Positions 13,498-22,308 of a stretch of 64,000 nucleotides of DNA are shown here, piece after piece. The notes under the pieces are model-generated. The model was given only the letters and a program-made list of their open reading frames with translations, made no database searches and was not told the DNA's origin. The stretch lies in NCBI GenBank assembly GCA_903927755.1, contig CAIYOD010000032.1, forward strand, positions 66,391-130,390, in the 5' to 3' direction. Positions within the stretch are counted from its first letter, which is position 1, and every line of letters begins with the position of its first letter. The position numbers were made by a program, and so were the translations under genes. This stretch comes from an uncultured Thermoleophilia bacterium (GTDB lineage Bacteria > Actinomycetota > Thermoleophilia > UBA2241).

Positions 13498-13513
13498 GCT
13501 CATGCGCGTGAGC
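13498..13513. repeat. Near-perfect 16-bp palindrome between MalY and Fe-S genes
   Basis: The sequence GCTCATGCGCGTGAGC matches its own reverse complement except for one pair. It sits in the 123-bp gap that follows the MalY-type gene, the first real break in the coupled operon. It could fold into a short hairpin or be a protein site. There is no T-tract, so a classical terminator is not supported. Confidence 0.35.
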
Positions 13514-13574
13514 CGGGCAAGGGCGAGCGGCGCCGGAGCGTGTCTGTCGGATTCAGTCCCGTGAGGGAGAAAGC

Positions 13575-14582
13575 GTGGTGGGTATGAAGGTTGCTCAGAC
13601 GGACTGGCGGCTCGTGGCGAGACTGACGGAGGCGCCGGAGGTCGCCATCCCCTGGCTGGACCGCTTCTACGAGCCGGGCGAGGTCGCCATTCTCATGGAG
13701 CTCGCTAAGGGCGGCCTGTCGGCAGATGAGCTGCGGCGCCGGCTTCACGCGGGAGCACGAATCGACGCCTCCGAAGTCGCCCAGTCCATCGAGCGTGCCT
13801 ATCGGCGCGTGGCCATCGCGCGCTCCAATGACGGCGAGCACACGCCGGCGCCGTTCGTGGAACGGTTCATGTCGTGGGCGCTCTTCGAGGGGTGGGGCGA
13901 CCTCCCGGCCAAAGCGCAAGCGGACCTCCGCGCATGGCGACTCGCTTGGCGGACGAACGCGGTGCGGAGCGACGTCGATGCCATCCGTGATGGGCGGGCA
14001 TTCGATGCCGCCAGGGACGGGACCTATCTGCTGCTTCATGAGGCTGAAGAGGCGCTCCGAGAGTGGTCGCACATCTACCTCTTCCCGTGCGGATGCCGAG
14101 CCATCATGCAGGGGTGCGCCAAGCCGACTCTGAACTGCCTCTGCAATTATGACTGGCACGACCGGGGATGGGAGATCTCCTTGAGTCGCGCCGTCGACAT
14201 CGTCCGTGAAGCGAACCGGCGTGGTCTCATGCAGACCGGCCATCTGCCTGGAGCGTCACGGAACTCCATCTGCAACTGCTGCAACGATTGCTGCTTCCCG
14301 ATGCTCGTCTCCGAGCGCCTAGATGCTGCCCGGCTCTATCCGAGGACTCGCTACCTCGCCGAGATCCATCCTGCCGCGTGCGATGGGTGTCTGCGCTGCA
14401 TCGCGCGCTGTCCCTTCGGCGCCATCTCGTCTGAGGCGGCTGAGCATGGCGCCGACGATGGTTCCGCGCCTCCCCTCGTCGACCCGACGCTCTGCAGAGG
14501 CTGTGGTCTGTGTGCGACGGGGTGTCGCCGCGGTAGCATCGAGATGCTGCCGCTCGCGCAGTCTGGAGCGGCATCGGTGTGA
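13575..14582 (+). CDS. 4Fe-4S ferredoxin-type protein with extra cysteine clusters
   Basis: The 335-residue protein starts at GTG 13575 or GTG 13578 (AGGGAG just upstream); ATG 13584 is a third option. The N-terminal 155 residues are mostly helical with no recognised domain. The middle carries two dense cysteine groups, FPCGCRAIMQGCAKPTLNC near 172 and ICNCCNDCCFPM near 233. The C-terminal third has a two-cluster ferredoxin domain, CDGCLRCIARCPFGAI and CRGCGLCATGCRRGS. At least two [4Fe-4S] clusters are expected, and the CNCCNDCC group may bind another metal centre. A soluble electron-transfer or reductase role is likely; the partner is unknown. Confidence 0.75.
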   Translation: MVGMKVAQTDWRLVARLTEAPEVAIPWLDRFYEPGEVAILMELAKGGLSADELRRRLHAGARIDASEVAQSIERAYRRVAIARSNDGEHTPAPFVERFMSWALFEGWGDLPAKAQADLRAWRLAWRTNAVRSDVDAIRDGRAFDAARDGTYLLLHEAEEALREWSHIYLFPCGCRAIMQGCAKPTLNCLCNYDWHDRGWEISLSRAVDIVREANRRGLMQTGHLPGASRNSICNCCNDCCFPMLVSERLDAARLYPRTRYLAEIHPAACDGCLRCIARCPFGAISSEAAEHGADDGSAPPLVDPTLCRGCGLCATGCRRGSIEMLPLAQSGAASV

Positions 14583-14643
14583 GCGGTCCGGCGAGGCCAT
14601 GCGACGCCCCCCATCTCCTGGAGCGCGCTCTGGAGACCGGCGA

Positions 14644-15978
14644 GTGAGTGCGATCTACACCGTCACCGCCAACGCCGCGCGCACACTCGCCGCCAGCACC
14701 TTCAGGTCACTCAGGATCCGCAACTACCGCCTGTGGTTCGTCGGGCAGAGCATCTCCCAGTGTGGGACCTGGATGCAGACGGTGGCCCAAGGCTGGCTCG
14801 TGCTGCAGTTGTCGGGCAGTGCGCTGGACCTGGGGATCGCTGTCGCCCTGCCGTTCCTGCCCGTGCTCCTGTTCGGGACGTGGGGCGGGTTGATCGCTGA
14901 TCGCGCCGACAAGCGCAAGGTGCTTATCGCCTGCCAGATCGCGTTCCTTCTGCAGGCGACGCTTCTCGCCGCGATCGTGATCGCGGGCGTGACCCAGGTC
15001 TGGATGGTCTGGGCCCTGGCACTCCTGATGGGACTGGTGCTGGTCGTCGACACGCCTACCCGTCTGAGCTTCGTGTCCGAGATGGTGGACTCAGACAACG
15101 TGGCGAACGCCATCGGCCTGAACAGCGTCCTGATCACGCTGGCGCGCATCGTAGGTCCGGGGCTGGCCGGAGTCCTCATCGCCGTCGTCGGCCTGTCACT
15201 GACATTCGCCTTGAACCCCATGCTGAAGATGGCCGTCATCGTGAGCCTGCTCAGGATGCGTCCTGCAGACCTGCATCGGCAGGCGCCTGCCGGACGCGAA
15301 CCCGGCCAGGTGGTCGCCGGTCTACGCTATGCGTGGCGCGACCCGGGACTGCGGATCCCGCTCCTCCTCGTGGCCATCCTGGGCACGTTCTCCTACAACT
15401 TCACGGTGCTGCTCCCCTTGTATGCCGTGGACGTGCTGCATCAAGGCGGTGGTACCTACGGCGCGATGACCGCGGTGATGGGTGCGGGGGCGCTGTTGGG
15501 CGCGCTGATCGCCGCGACCAGACGCCGCCCCGGCAATCGCCTGCTTCTGTCGGCGGCCGTGATCCTGGGGGTCTCCAGTGTCGCCCTTGCCGCGTCGTCG
15601 ACGCTACCGGTCGTCCTTCTCGCCCTGCTGCCGCTGGGCGCGGCCGGCACGCTGTTCACGTCTGTTTGCGTGTCGGTGATCCAGTTGCGATCGGCCCTCG
15701 TCATGCGAGGACGCGTCATGGCGTTGGTCTCCGTCGTGTTCTACGGCTCCATGCCGATCAGCGGGCCGCTAGGCGGCATGCTTGCGGGTCGCTTCGGTCC
15801 TGCAGTGGCGCTGGCGTTCGGCGGCGCTGCAGCGCTCCTAGGTGCTGCGGGCGCGGCGGTCGCGGTGCGCCGCTATCGATCCTCGATTCAGACCCAGACG
15901 CCGCCGGTCGGCAACAGCGAGTGTCCCCCTGGCTTCCCGCAGGCGGAGGCCGCCGCAATCCGCCAATCGAGGGAGTGA
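14644..15978 (+). CDS. MFS transporter (MFS_3/EntS-like)
   Basis: I chose GTG 14644 (444 residues); an in-frame ATG at 14599 is possible but lacks a better ribosome site. The protein opens with the MFS_3 pattern RSLRIRNYRLWFVGQSIS and GTWMQTVAQGWLVLQLSGSA, has the loop-2 motif GGLIADRADKRKVL, and shows about twelve hydrophobic segments. The conserved DTPTRLSFVSEM and NAIGLNS follow near residue 140. The family includes the enterobactin exporter EntS and many drug-efflux proteins. Here it could export a product or a toxic part of the catabolised compound. Confidence 0.82.
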   Translation: MSAIYTVTANAARTLAASTFRSLRIRNYRLWFVGQSISQCGTWMQTVAQGWLVLQLSGSALDLGIAVALPFLPVLLFGTWGGLIADRADKRKVLIACQIAFLLQATLLAAIVIAGVTQVWMVWALALLMGLVLVVDTPTRLSFVSEMVDSDNVANAIGLNSVLITLARIVGPGLAGVLIAVVGLSLTFALNPMLKMAVIVSLLRMRPADLHRQAPAGREPGQVVAGLRYAWRDPGLRIPLLLVAILGTFSYNFTVLLPLYAVDVLHQGGGTYGAMTAVMGAGALLGALIAATRRRPGNRLLLSAAVILGVSSVALAASSTLPVVLLALLPLGAAGTLFTSVCVSVIQLRSALVMRGRVMALVSVVFYGSMPISGPLGGMLAGRFGPAVALAFGGAAALLGAAGAAVAVRRYRSSIQTQTPPVGNSECPPGFPQAEAAAIRQSRE

Positions 15979-15980
15979 GC

Positions 15981-17978
15981 ATGGAAAGCACTGCAACCAG
16001 GCCCGTCTGTCCCGACGACTTCTTCCGCCTGGCGTTCATCCAGACTGCGCACCTTCGCGGGGACGGCGAAACGATCGTGTACGCCGTGGCGAGCGTGGAC
16101 GAGCCCGGCTCGGTCGACGAGTTCGAGCGGGTCAACCTGTGGATCGTCGACGCGACGACGCGCACACCGCGGCGGCTTACGGACGGCCGGTGGAAGGATG
16201 ACTCGCCCAGATGGTCGCCAGATGGCAGCACGATCGCGTTCATCAGCGATCGATCAGGCGCCCCCCAGCTCTGGCTCATGTCCGCGGACGGTGACGGCGT
16301 TCGTCAGCTCACGCGGGCCGATCACGGCGTCGGCGGACGGCCCCTCTGGTCTCCGCGTGGCGACCTCATCGCCTGCTCGACCTGCCGCGGCCGCACGGAT
16401 CTGACGAAGCCCTACCGCGTGAGGCGAGCCGTGCCGTGGGCGGACGGTATCGGGTTCGTCGACGACGCCATCAAGGGGATCCTGATCGTATCGCTGGCAG
16501 GCCGGCCGTCGTTCGTCCTCGGCGAGGACGATCTCAACTACGGTCTGCTGGCCTGGGCGCCGGATGGTTCGGAGCTACACGCGAGCACGGGATTCGATCC
16601 GGACGACCGCATGCTCCGCATGGGCATCACTGCGTTCGCCATGAGCGGCGAGCGACGCCTGATCCCCGGACAGTGGGAACGCCTGTCGTCCGGCGCGCTG
16701 AGCGCCGACGGTCGCTACCTCGTCTGCGTGGGTGCGCCCGCCTCGGATCAACCCTTTGCCGCGGTCATGGGGTTGTGGCGCGTCGATGTGGAGGGACGCG
16801 AGCCGCTCCTGCCGCTCTCAACTGGGATCCGGGGGACTGCAGGCGGTCTTCTCCAGTGTGACATGCCCTGCCTTGACGAGGCATGGACTTCGCCGGCCGT
16901 GCTACTGAGTGACGATGGGCTGTGGGCGTACTGCCAAGTGGAGATCGGTGGCACGGTCCAGATCTGGCGATTCCCGGTGAATGGAGACATGCCCGCTGAG
17001 CCCGTGGTGGTCGGGGACAGGACATGCGTTCCCATCAACGCCGCCGGCGGGCGTGTTCTCATCGGCGTGAGCACGCTGAACGACCCGCTCGAGCTCTCGG
17101 TGGTCGACATGGCGAGCGGTGACGAGAAGCAGTTGACGACCGTCAACGGCGACCTCCTGAGCACACTGATCCAGCCGGCGGTGGAGCCGCTTCACTTCGC
17201 GAGTGTCGATGGCACTTCGGTGGAGGGCTGGTTCCTTCGGCCGCCGACAGGCGAACCTCCCTACCCGACCGTTCTCTACATCCACGGCGGCCCGGCGACC
17301 GGGTTCGGGCACATCTATTCGTTCGACTTCCAGATGCTGGCCGCAGCCGGCATGGCCGTGCTTGCCGTCAATCAACGCGGTTCGTTGGGCTACGGCGCCG
17401 AGTTCAGCAGCCGGATCGTCGGCGACTGGGGCAACCTGGACGCCCTCGACTTGCTGAGCGGATTGGACGAAGCGGTTTCCGCGGGTCTGGCCGACCCAGA
17501 GAGACTCGGCAGCTGCGGGCTCTCCGGCGGCGGCTATCTCACGTGCTGGCTGGTCTCCAACAGCCGGCGGTTCCGGGCTGCGGTCGCCGAGAACCCGGTG
17601 ACCAACTTCGTCAGCCTGCACGGCATTTCCGATGTCGGTCCCAGGTTCGTGAGTCAATGGCTGGGAGGCGCCCCGTGGGAGTTGACGGACGTATTCCGGC
17701 GTAGTTCGCCGATCCACGCCGCTCACCAGTGCACCACCCCTACGCTCCTGCTTGTCGGCGAATCCGACCACAGGTGCCCTCCCGAGCAGGCCGAGCAGTT
17801 CTACGGTGTTCTCAAGTCGGTGGGATGCGTGGTCGAGATGGTGCGCTTCCCCGGCGCCAGTCACGATGGTTCGGCCTACGGTGACCTGGCGACGCGCCGG
17901 GCCCAGAACGAGGCGCTCCTCGACTGGATGCGCCGGTATCTGATGGAGGATGGACCCCTTGCAACGAACGAGGCGTGA
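15981..17978 (+). CDS. S9-family prolyl-oligopeptidase-type serine peptidase
   Basis: The 665-residue protein starts at ATG 15981 after GGGAG. The N-terminal two thirds form a TolB/propeller-like domain with repeats such as DDSPRWSPDGSTIAFISDR. The C-terminal alpha/beta hydrolase domain begins near residue 410 (YIHGGPATGFG). The catalytic Ser is in GLSGGGYL near 517, the Asp in VGESDHRCPP and the His in FPGASHDG. This is the layout of acylaminoacyl or dipeptidyl peptidases of family S9. No signal peptide is seen, so it works in the cytoplasm, probably on short or N-blocked peptides brought in by the importer. Confidence 0.9.
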   Translation: MESTATRPVCPDDFFRLAFIQTAHLRGDGETIVYAVASVDEPGSVDEFERVNLWIVDATTRTPRRLTDGRWKDDSPRWSPDGSTIAFISDRSGAPQLWLMSADGDGVRQLTRADHGVGGRPLWSPRGDLIACSTCRGRTDLTKPYRVRRAVPWADGIGFVDDAIKGILIVSLAGRPSFVLGEDDLNYGLLAWAPDGSELHASTGFDPDDRMLRMGITAFAMSGERRLIPGQWERLSSGALSADGRYLVCVGAPASDQPFAAVMGLWRVDVEGREPLLPLSTGIRGTAGGLLQCDMPCLDEAWTSPAVLLSDDGLWAYCQVEIGGTVQIWRFPVNGDMPAEPVVVGDRTCVPINAAGGRVLIGVSTLNDPLELSVVDMASGDEKQLTTVNGDLLSTLIQPAVEPLHFASVDGTSVEGWFLRPPTGEPPYPTVLYIHGGPATGFGHIYSFDFQMLAAAGMAVLAVNQRGSLGYGAEFSSRIVGDWGNLDALDLLSGLDEAVSAGLADPERLGSCGLSGGGYLTCWLVSNSRRFRAAVAENPVTNFVSLHGISDVGPRFVSQWLGGAPWELTDVFRRSSPIHAAHQCTTPTLLLVGESDHRCPPEQAEQFYGVLKSVGCVVEMVRFPGASHDGSAYGDLATRRAQNEALLDWMRRYLMEDGPLATNEA

Positions 17979-18723
17979 ATTGAGTCCCGCAAGCGTGGCC
18001 CACCTTCTGAGGCGAGCGGGAGTCGACGCGTGGGGCGTGGCCCTGAACGAGCCGCGGCTGCCGCTCGCTCCCCCGTTGCCGCGCGCCGTCTCGCTTCTCA
18101 TGCGTCTGACGGCTGCGGAGATGGAGGGTGTGGAAGATGGGCCGACCCCGCGCTACTACGACGGATACAGGCGGTTGAACGCGGCTTTGGCTGAGGCGTC
18201 ACAAGCGCTGGCGGAGGCTCTCCTCGGAGCCGGGTTCGCCTGCGAGGTCATCGCGCCGACCGGAACGACGACGGGGGATCGACTCGCCTCCGGCACGTTT
18301 CCTCACAAGACCGCGGCCACTCAGGCCGGTCTCGGCTGGATCGGGAAGACCGCCCTGCTGGTCTCACCGGCATTCGGCCCGCGTGTTCGCTTGGCGACGG
18401 TCTTCACCGACATGCTCCTCGTGCCAGGCGTGCCCACGGTGGCCGGAAGATGCGGAAGGTGCCGCGCTTGCGTCGATGCATGCCCGGCCGGCGCCGGCCG
18501 GGACGTTCGGTGGCAGGCTGGAATGCCGCGAGATGAGCTGCTCGATGCTCGCGCCTGCATGGAGTCGGACTCGAGAGTGACCGACTGGCGGGTGAAGCCT
18601 CCCGACTTCCCGGGCTGCGTGTGCGGCATCTGCGTGGCGGTGTGTCCGTTCGGCGCAGAGCAGTGCAATCGACGCGCGCGCCGTGATTCGGCGGCCGCGC
18701 CATTGACCAAGGAGGTCACATGA
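17950..18723 (+). CDS. QueG-like double [4Fe-4S] cluster protein
   Basis: The 257-residue frame begins at ATG 17950, inside the end of the S9 gene; TTG 17980 just after that stop would give a shorter N-terminus. GTFPHKTAATQAGLGWIGK and the following LATVFTDM resemble epoxyqueuosine reductase QueG. The two cluster motifs are CGRCRACVDACPAGA and CVCGICVAVCPFGAEQC. At about 250 residues it is much shorter than QueG and probably lacks its C-terminal part, so tRNA modification is unlikely. Stand-alone members of this family are annotated only as double-cluster ferredoxin-like proteins. It is the second Fe-S protein in this operon and overlaps the amidase gene. Confidence 0.75.
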   Translation: MDPLQRTRRELSPASVAHLLRRAGVDAWGVALNEPRLPLAPPLPRAVSLLMRLTAAEMEGVEDGPTPRYYDGYRRLNAALAEASQALAEALLGAGFACEVIAPTGTTTGDRLASGTFPHKTAATQAGLGWIGKTALLVSPAFGPRVRLATVFTDMLLVPGVPTVAGRCGRCRACVDACPAGAGRDVRWQAGMPRDELLDARACMESDSRVTDWRVKPPDFPGCVCGICVAVCPFGAEQCNRRARRDSAAAPLTKEVT

Positions 18724-19643
18724 GGGAAGTCACTGTGGCGGCTGTGCAGACCACATGCACCTGGGACCGCGAGCAGAACGTCGAGCGCACGTGCGCCGCG
18801 GTGCGCGAGGCGGCGCGGCGCGGCGCTCAGATCGTCTGCCTGCAGGAGCTCTTCGAAACGCCGTACTTCTGTGCTGATCAGCCGAGTCCAGACTACTTCG
18901 ACTTGGCGCGTGGGCGCCGGGACAACCCGACCATCACCACGATGGCCGCGCTCGCAGCCGAGCTCGGGGTGGTGCTGCCGGTGACCTTCTTCGAGCGCGC
19001 CGGCCAGGTGTTCTTCAACACTGCGGCGATCATCGACGCCGACGGGTCGGTGCTTGGGTATTACCGCAAGAGTCACATCCCCGATGACCCCGGCTACAGC
19101 GAGAAGTACTACTTCAGCCCCGGTGACACGGGCTTCCGTGTCTGGCACACGAAGCACGCCGTCATCGGCGTGGGCATCTGCTGGGATCAGTGGTTCCCGG
19201 AGTGCGCGCGGGCGATGGCCCTCATGGGCGCCGAGCTCCTCCTGTACCCGACGGCGATTGGTGACGAGCCGACTCCCGAGAGTGCGGACACCAGAGACCA
19301 CTGGCAAACGGTCATTCGCGGGCACGCGGCAGCCAATCTGATGCCCGTGATCGTTGCCAACCGCGTCGGGACCGAGGAAGTCGGAAGCGGCACGCAGACG
19401 TACTACGGATCCTCTTTCATCACGGACGAGCAGGGGGCGCTCGTGGCCGCGGCGGAGCGTGTCCAGGAGACGGTCGTCACGGCGACGTTCGACCTGGACA
19501 GGTGCGCTTGGAGGCGAGTCGAGACACCGCTCTTCCGCGACCGCAGGGTGGATCTCTATGCGCCGCTGCTCTCTCTCGACGGAGGCGAGAACACGAGAAT
19601 GGAAACGACCAACGCCCCACGACGGCGGGACGAGCATCCATGA
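18720..19643 (+). CDS. aguB: N-carbamoylputrescine amidase
   Basis: The 307-residue protein has AAGGAGG upstream of its ATG and overlaps its neighbours by 4 nt. The nitrilase catalytic triad is visible: Glu in LQELFETPYF near 42, Lys in YRKSHIPDDPGY near 118 and Cys in GICWDQWFPE near 155. FETPYFC, the DDPGYSEKYYFSPGD segment and the YPTAIGDEP segment are characteristic of N-carbamoylputrescine amidase. The enzyme hydrolyses N-carbamoylputrescine to putrescine, CO2 and ammonia. The next two genes encode the putrescine carbamoyltransferase and agmatine deiminase homologues, which makes the assignment strong. Confidence 0.92.
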   Translation: MREVTVAAVQTTCTWDREQNVERTCAAVREAARRGAQIVCLQELFETPYFCADQPSPDYFDLARGRRDNPTITTMAALAAELGVVLPVTFFERAGQVFFNTAAIIDADGSVLGYYRKSHIPDDPGYSEKYYFSPGDTGFRVWHTKHAVIGVGICWDQWFPECARAMALMGAELLLYPTAIGDEPTPESADTRDHWQTVIRGHAAANLMPVIVANRVGTEEVGSGTQTYYGSSFITDEQGALVAAAERVQETVVTATFDLDRCAWRRVETPLFRDRRVDLYAPLLSLDGGENTRMETTNAPRRRDEHP

Positions 19644-20662
19644 GTCTCGGGGCATCGTCTCAACGGTCGGTGGTCAAAGGGCTGCGCGGCCGCCATTTCC
19701 TGACCGACATCGACTACACGCGGGACGAGCTTGAAGCACTGCTCAAGCTGGCCGTCGACCTGAAGGCGCTCTGGACAAGGCGGCCGCTGACGGCGTTTCT
19801 CCCCGGCCGGCACTTGGCGATGATCTTCGATGCCGCCTCGACGCGCACCCGCGTGGGTTTCGAGAACGGGTTCGCCGAGTTGGGCGGCAACGCGCAGTAC
19901 CTGCGCCCCGGCGAGATTCATCTACCGGGGCGCGAGACCATCGCCGACACCGCGCGCACGCTCGCACAGTTCAACGCGGCCATCGTCATCCGCAGCAAGC
20001 GCGCCGAGACCGTGAACGAGCTGGCGGCCTGGTCGACGGTGCCGGTGATCAACGCCATGGACGACAGCCGGCACCCGTGCCAGAGCATGAGCGACGCGCT
20101 GACGATCCTCGAGACCGCCGGTACGCTTGAGGGCGTCACCTTCGCGTACATCGGTGCTTCCGGCCAGCCCTGCAACTCACTGGCGACCACGCTCACGAAG
20201 CTCGGTCTGGGCGTGCGCATCGGCAACGCTGCCGGCTACGAGATCAGGTCCGAACTCGTGGAGTTGTCCGAGCGGTTCGCCGCCGAAAGCGGCGGCTCGT
20301 TCCTGGTCACCAACGACCCCCTCGAGGCGATAGCAGGCGCCGACTTCATCTACACCGACTGCTACACGTGGCCCGGTCTGGAAGACGAGTTCGAGGACCG
20401 TGTCGCCGCCTTCACGCCGTTCCAGGTGAACCAGAAGCTGTGGTCGTGCGCCAAGCAGGGGGCGAGATTCATGCACTGCCTGCCGGCGATGCGTGGCGAG
20501 GAGGTCAGCGACGAGATCGTCGAGGGCGAGATGTCGCTGGTCTTCCCCCAGGCGCAGAACCGCATGCACTTCCAGAAGACCCTGCTGCTCGCCCTGATCG
20601 GGCTCGATGAGCTGCCTGCCGACGTGGAGATGCAGGCGATCGGCCGGGACCTGGTGGGCTGA
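19640..20662 (+). CDS. ptcA: Putrescine (or ornithine) carbamoyltransferase
   Basis: The start is ATG 19640, overlapping the amidase stop by 4 nt, giving 340 residues. The carbamoyl-phosphate site STRTR is near 65, RHPCQSMSDALTI near 150, and the second substrate site HCLPAMRGEEVSDEI near 282. GGSFLVTNDPLEAIAGADF and FQVNQKLW resemble the corresponding segments of Enterococcus putrescine carbamoyltransferase more than anabolic ornithine transcarbamylases. In the catabolic direction it phosphorolyses N-carbamoylputrescine to putrescine and carbamoyl phosphate, which can yield ATP. No carbamate kinase is visible. Ornithine specificity remains possible. Confidence 0.82.
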   Translation: MSLGASSQRSVVKGLRGRHFLTDIDYTRDELEALLKLAVDLKALWTRRPLTAFLPGRHLAMIFDAASTRTRVGFENGFAELGGNAQYLRPGEIHLPGRETIADTARTLAQFNAAIVIRSKRAETVNELAAWSTVPVINAMDDSRHPCQSMSDALTILETAGTLEGVTFAYIGASGQPCNSLATTLTKLGLGVRIGNAAGYEIRSELVELSERFAAESGGSFLVTNDPLEAIAGADFIYTDCYTWPGLEDEFEDRVAAFTPFQVNQKLWSCAKQGARFMHCLPAMRGEEVSDEIVEGEMSLVFPQAQNRMHFQKTLLLALIGLDELPADVEMQAIGRDLVG

Positions 20663-20678
20663 TGCCCGGGCTCCGTAC

Positions 20679-21839
20679 ATGCCGGGGGTCATCGTGAGCA
20701 GGCTGCTTCGGTCCAAGCCCCGCGCCGACGGCTTCCGCATGCCAGGGGAGTTCGAGCCCCACAAGCAGATCTGGATGCTCTGGCCGCAGCGCCCCGACAA
20801 CTGGCGCCTCGGCGCCAAACCCGCCCAGCGCTCCTGGGTCGACGTGGCGACGGCCATCTCGCGCTTCGAGCCCATCACCGTCGGCGTCAACCACGAACAG
20901 TACGAGAATGCGGTCGACCTCCTGCCGGCCTCGGTCCGCGTCATCGAGCTCTCGAGCAACGACGCCTGGATGCGCGACTGCGGCCCAACCTTCGTCGTCA
21001 ACGACAGGGGTGACGTCCGCCTCGTCGACTGGGACTTCAACGCCTGGGGCGGCCTCTACGACGGCCTCTACTTCCCCTGGGAGAAGGACCAGCTCGTGCC
21101 GCAGAAGATCGCCCAGCTCGAAGGCGTCGACCGCTACAAGGCACATCTCGTGATGGAGGGCGGCTCGTTCCACGTGGACGGTGAAGGCACGGTCATCACC
21201 ACCGAGGAATGCCTGCTCAGTCCCGGCCGAAACCCCGACCTGACGCGCGAGCAGATCGAGCAGCACCTGCGTGACTACCTGGGCGTCGAGAAGGTCATCT
21301 GGCTCGCCAGGGGCATCGACCCGGACGAGACCAACGGGCACGTCGACGACGTCGCCTGCTTCGCGCGGCCCGGCGTCGTGCTGGCCGCGATCACCGAGGA
21401 CGAGGACGACTGGCGCTACGAGCTGCTGCAGGACAACCTGCGCGTGCTGCGCGAGGCGAGCGACGCCAAGGGCCGCCGGCTCGAGGTGATCACCGTGCCG
21501 ATGCCGGCGATCATGGAGATCACCGAGGAGGAGGCCTGGGGGATGGATTCTGCCGAGGACTACGTGCCGCGCAGTCCGGGCGACAGACTCCCCGCGTCCT
21601 ATCTCAACTTCCTGATCGTCAACGGCGGCATCATCCTGCCGACCTTCGACGACCCCAACGACGACGTGGCGCGCGAGATCATCGCCGGCGCGTTCACCGA
21701 CCGCGAGGTCGCCACCGTCCCCGGCCGCGAGATCGTGCTGGGCGGCGGCAACGTGCACTGCATCACCCAGCAGCAGCCCCTGGCTCGTTCGACAGTAGTC
21801 CGATGCCCGCAGAGCGAGAGCGGCCATGAGCGCCGCTGA
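20679..21839 (+). CDS. aguA: Agmatine deiminase
   Basis: The ATG at 20679 gives 386 residues. GTG 20694, with GGGGG five bases upstream, would start at MSRLLRSKPRADGF, closer to known family N-termini. Motifs are WMLWPQRPDNWRLGAKPAQ near 30, NDAWMRDCGPTFVV near 95, FNAWGG, and the catalytic Cys in LGGGNVHCITQQQP near 370. The enzyme converts agmatine to N-carbamoylputrescine and ammonia, supplying the substrate for both the amidase and the carbamoyltransferase upstream. It is the last gene of the first plus-strand run. Confidence 0.95.
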   Translation: MPGVIVSRLLRSKPRADGFRMPGEFEPHKQIWMLWPQRPDNWRLGAKPAQRSWVDVATAISRFEPITVGVNHEQYENAVDLLPASVRVIELSSNDAWMRDCGPTFVVNDRGDVRLVDWDFNAWGGLYDGLYFPWEKDQLVPQKIAQLEGVDRYKAHLVMEGGSFHVDGEGTVITTEECLLSPGRNPDLTREQIEQHLRDYLGVEKVIWLARGIDPDETNGHVDDVACFARPGVVLAAITEDEDDWRYELLQDNLRVLREASDAKGRRLEVITVPMPAIMEITEEEAWGMDSAEDYVPRSPGDRLPASYLNFLIVNGGIILPTFDDPNDDVAREIIAGAFTDREVATVPGREIVLGGGNVHCITQQQPLARSTVVRCPQSESGHERR

Positions 21840-21856
21840 CGACCCGGCGCCACGGC

Positions 21857-22111
21857 GCCCCCGGGCACTCCCCGGGCGGCATCGGGCTCTGAGAGGTGGA
21901 CACCGGCACGCTGTTCTCCGGCGACACAGTGTATGAGGACGGTGACTTGTTTGACTCGCTGCCCGGCGGCGGTGCAGAAGCGTACCGGCGCACGCTGCGC
22001 CGGCTTCGCGATCTTCCGGTCGAGGTCGTGCACGCCGGGCACGAGTCCAGCTTCGGGCGGGCGCGCTTCGTCGAGATCTGCGACGACTACCTCGACCTCA
22101 CCACCGAGTAG
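21857..22111 (+). pseudogene. Decayed C-terminal fragment of an MBL-fold metallo-hydrolase
   Basis: The frame reads APGHSPGGIGL, then an in-frame TGA at 21890-21892, then EVDTGTLFSGDTVYED, DLFDSLPGG and HAGHESSFGRARFVEIC, ending at TAG 22109-22111. This is the C-terminal part of an MBL-fold hydrolase (zinc-ligand HSPGG segment, FSGD and HAGHE). The stop falls where the family usually has Trp after GL, so a TGG to TGA change is the simplest explanation. The N-terminal half with the HxHxDH motif is absent, since the agmatine deiminase gene ends directly upstream. A GTG at 21896 could only produce a 71-residue stub. Confidence 0.8.
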
Positions 22112-22308
22112 TGACGGCGCCCAAGACGGGCCACGTGGGGTCAGGTCTGCGGGCTGGAGCAGATGAGCGACGAGGCCCGGGCCGGGCTGGCGAAGGACCT
22201 CGTGACCGGCGTCAAGACGATCGTCGACCGAGAGCTGCTGAGGGCGCCCTCGATGACCGCTTCTGCGAACTCTTCGATGGCACCGGCATCGCCCGGATGC
22301 CCGCTGAG

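Noticed and set aside
17950-18723. Epoxyqueuosine reductase (tRNA queuosine synthesis)
   Set aside because: The protein is about a third shorter than QueG, lies in a catabolic operon and no other queuosine gene is near.
21890-21892. TGA read as tryptophan (recoding)
   Set aside because: All other genes in the window use TGA as a stop and the N-terminal half of the MBL protein is missing. A pseudogene explains it better.
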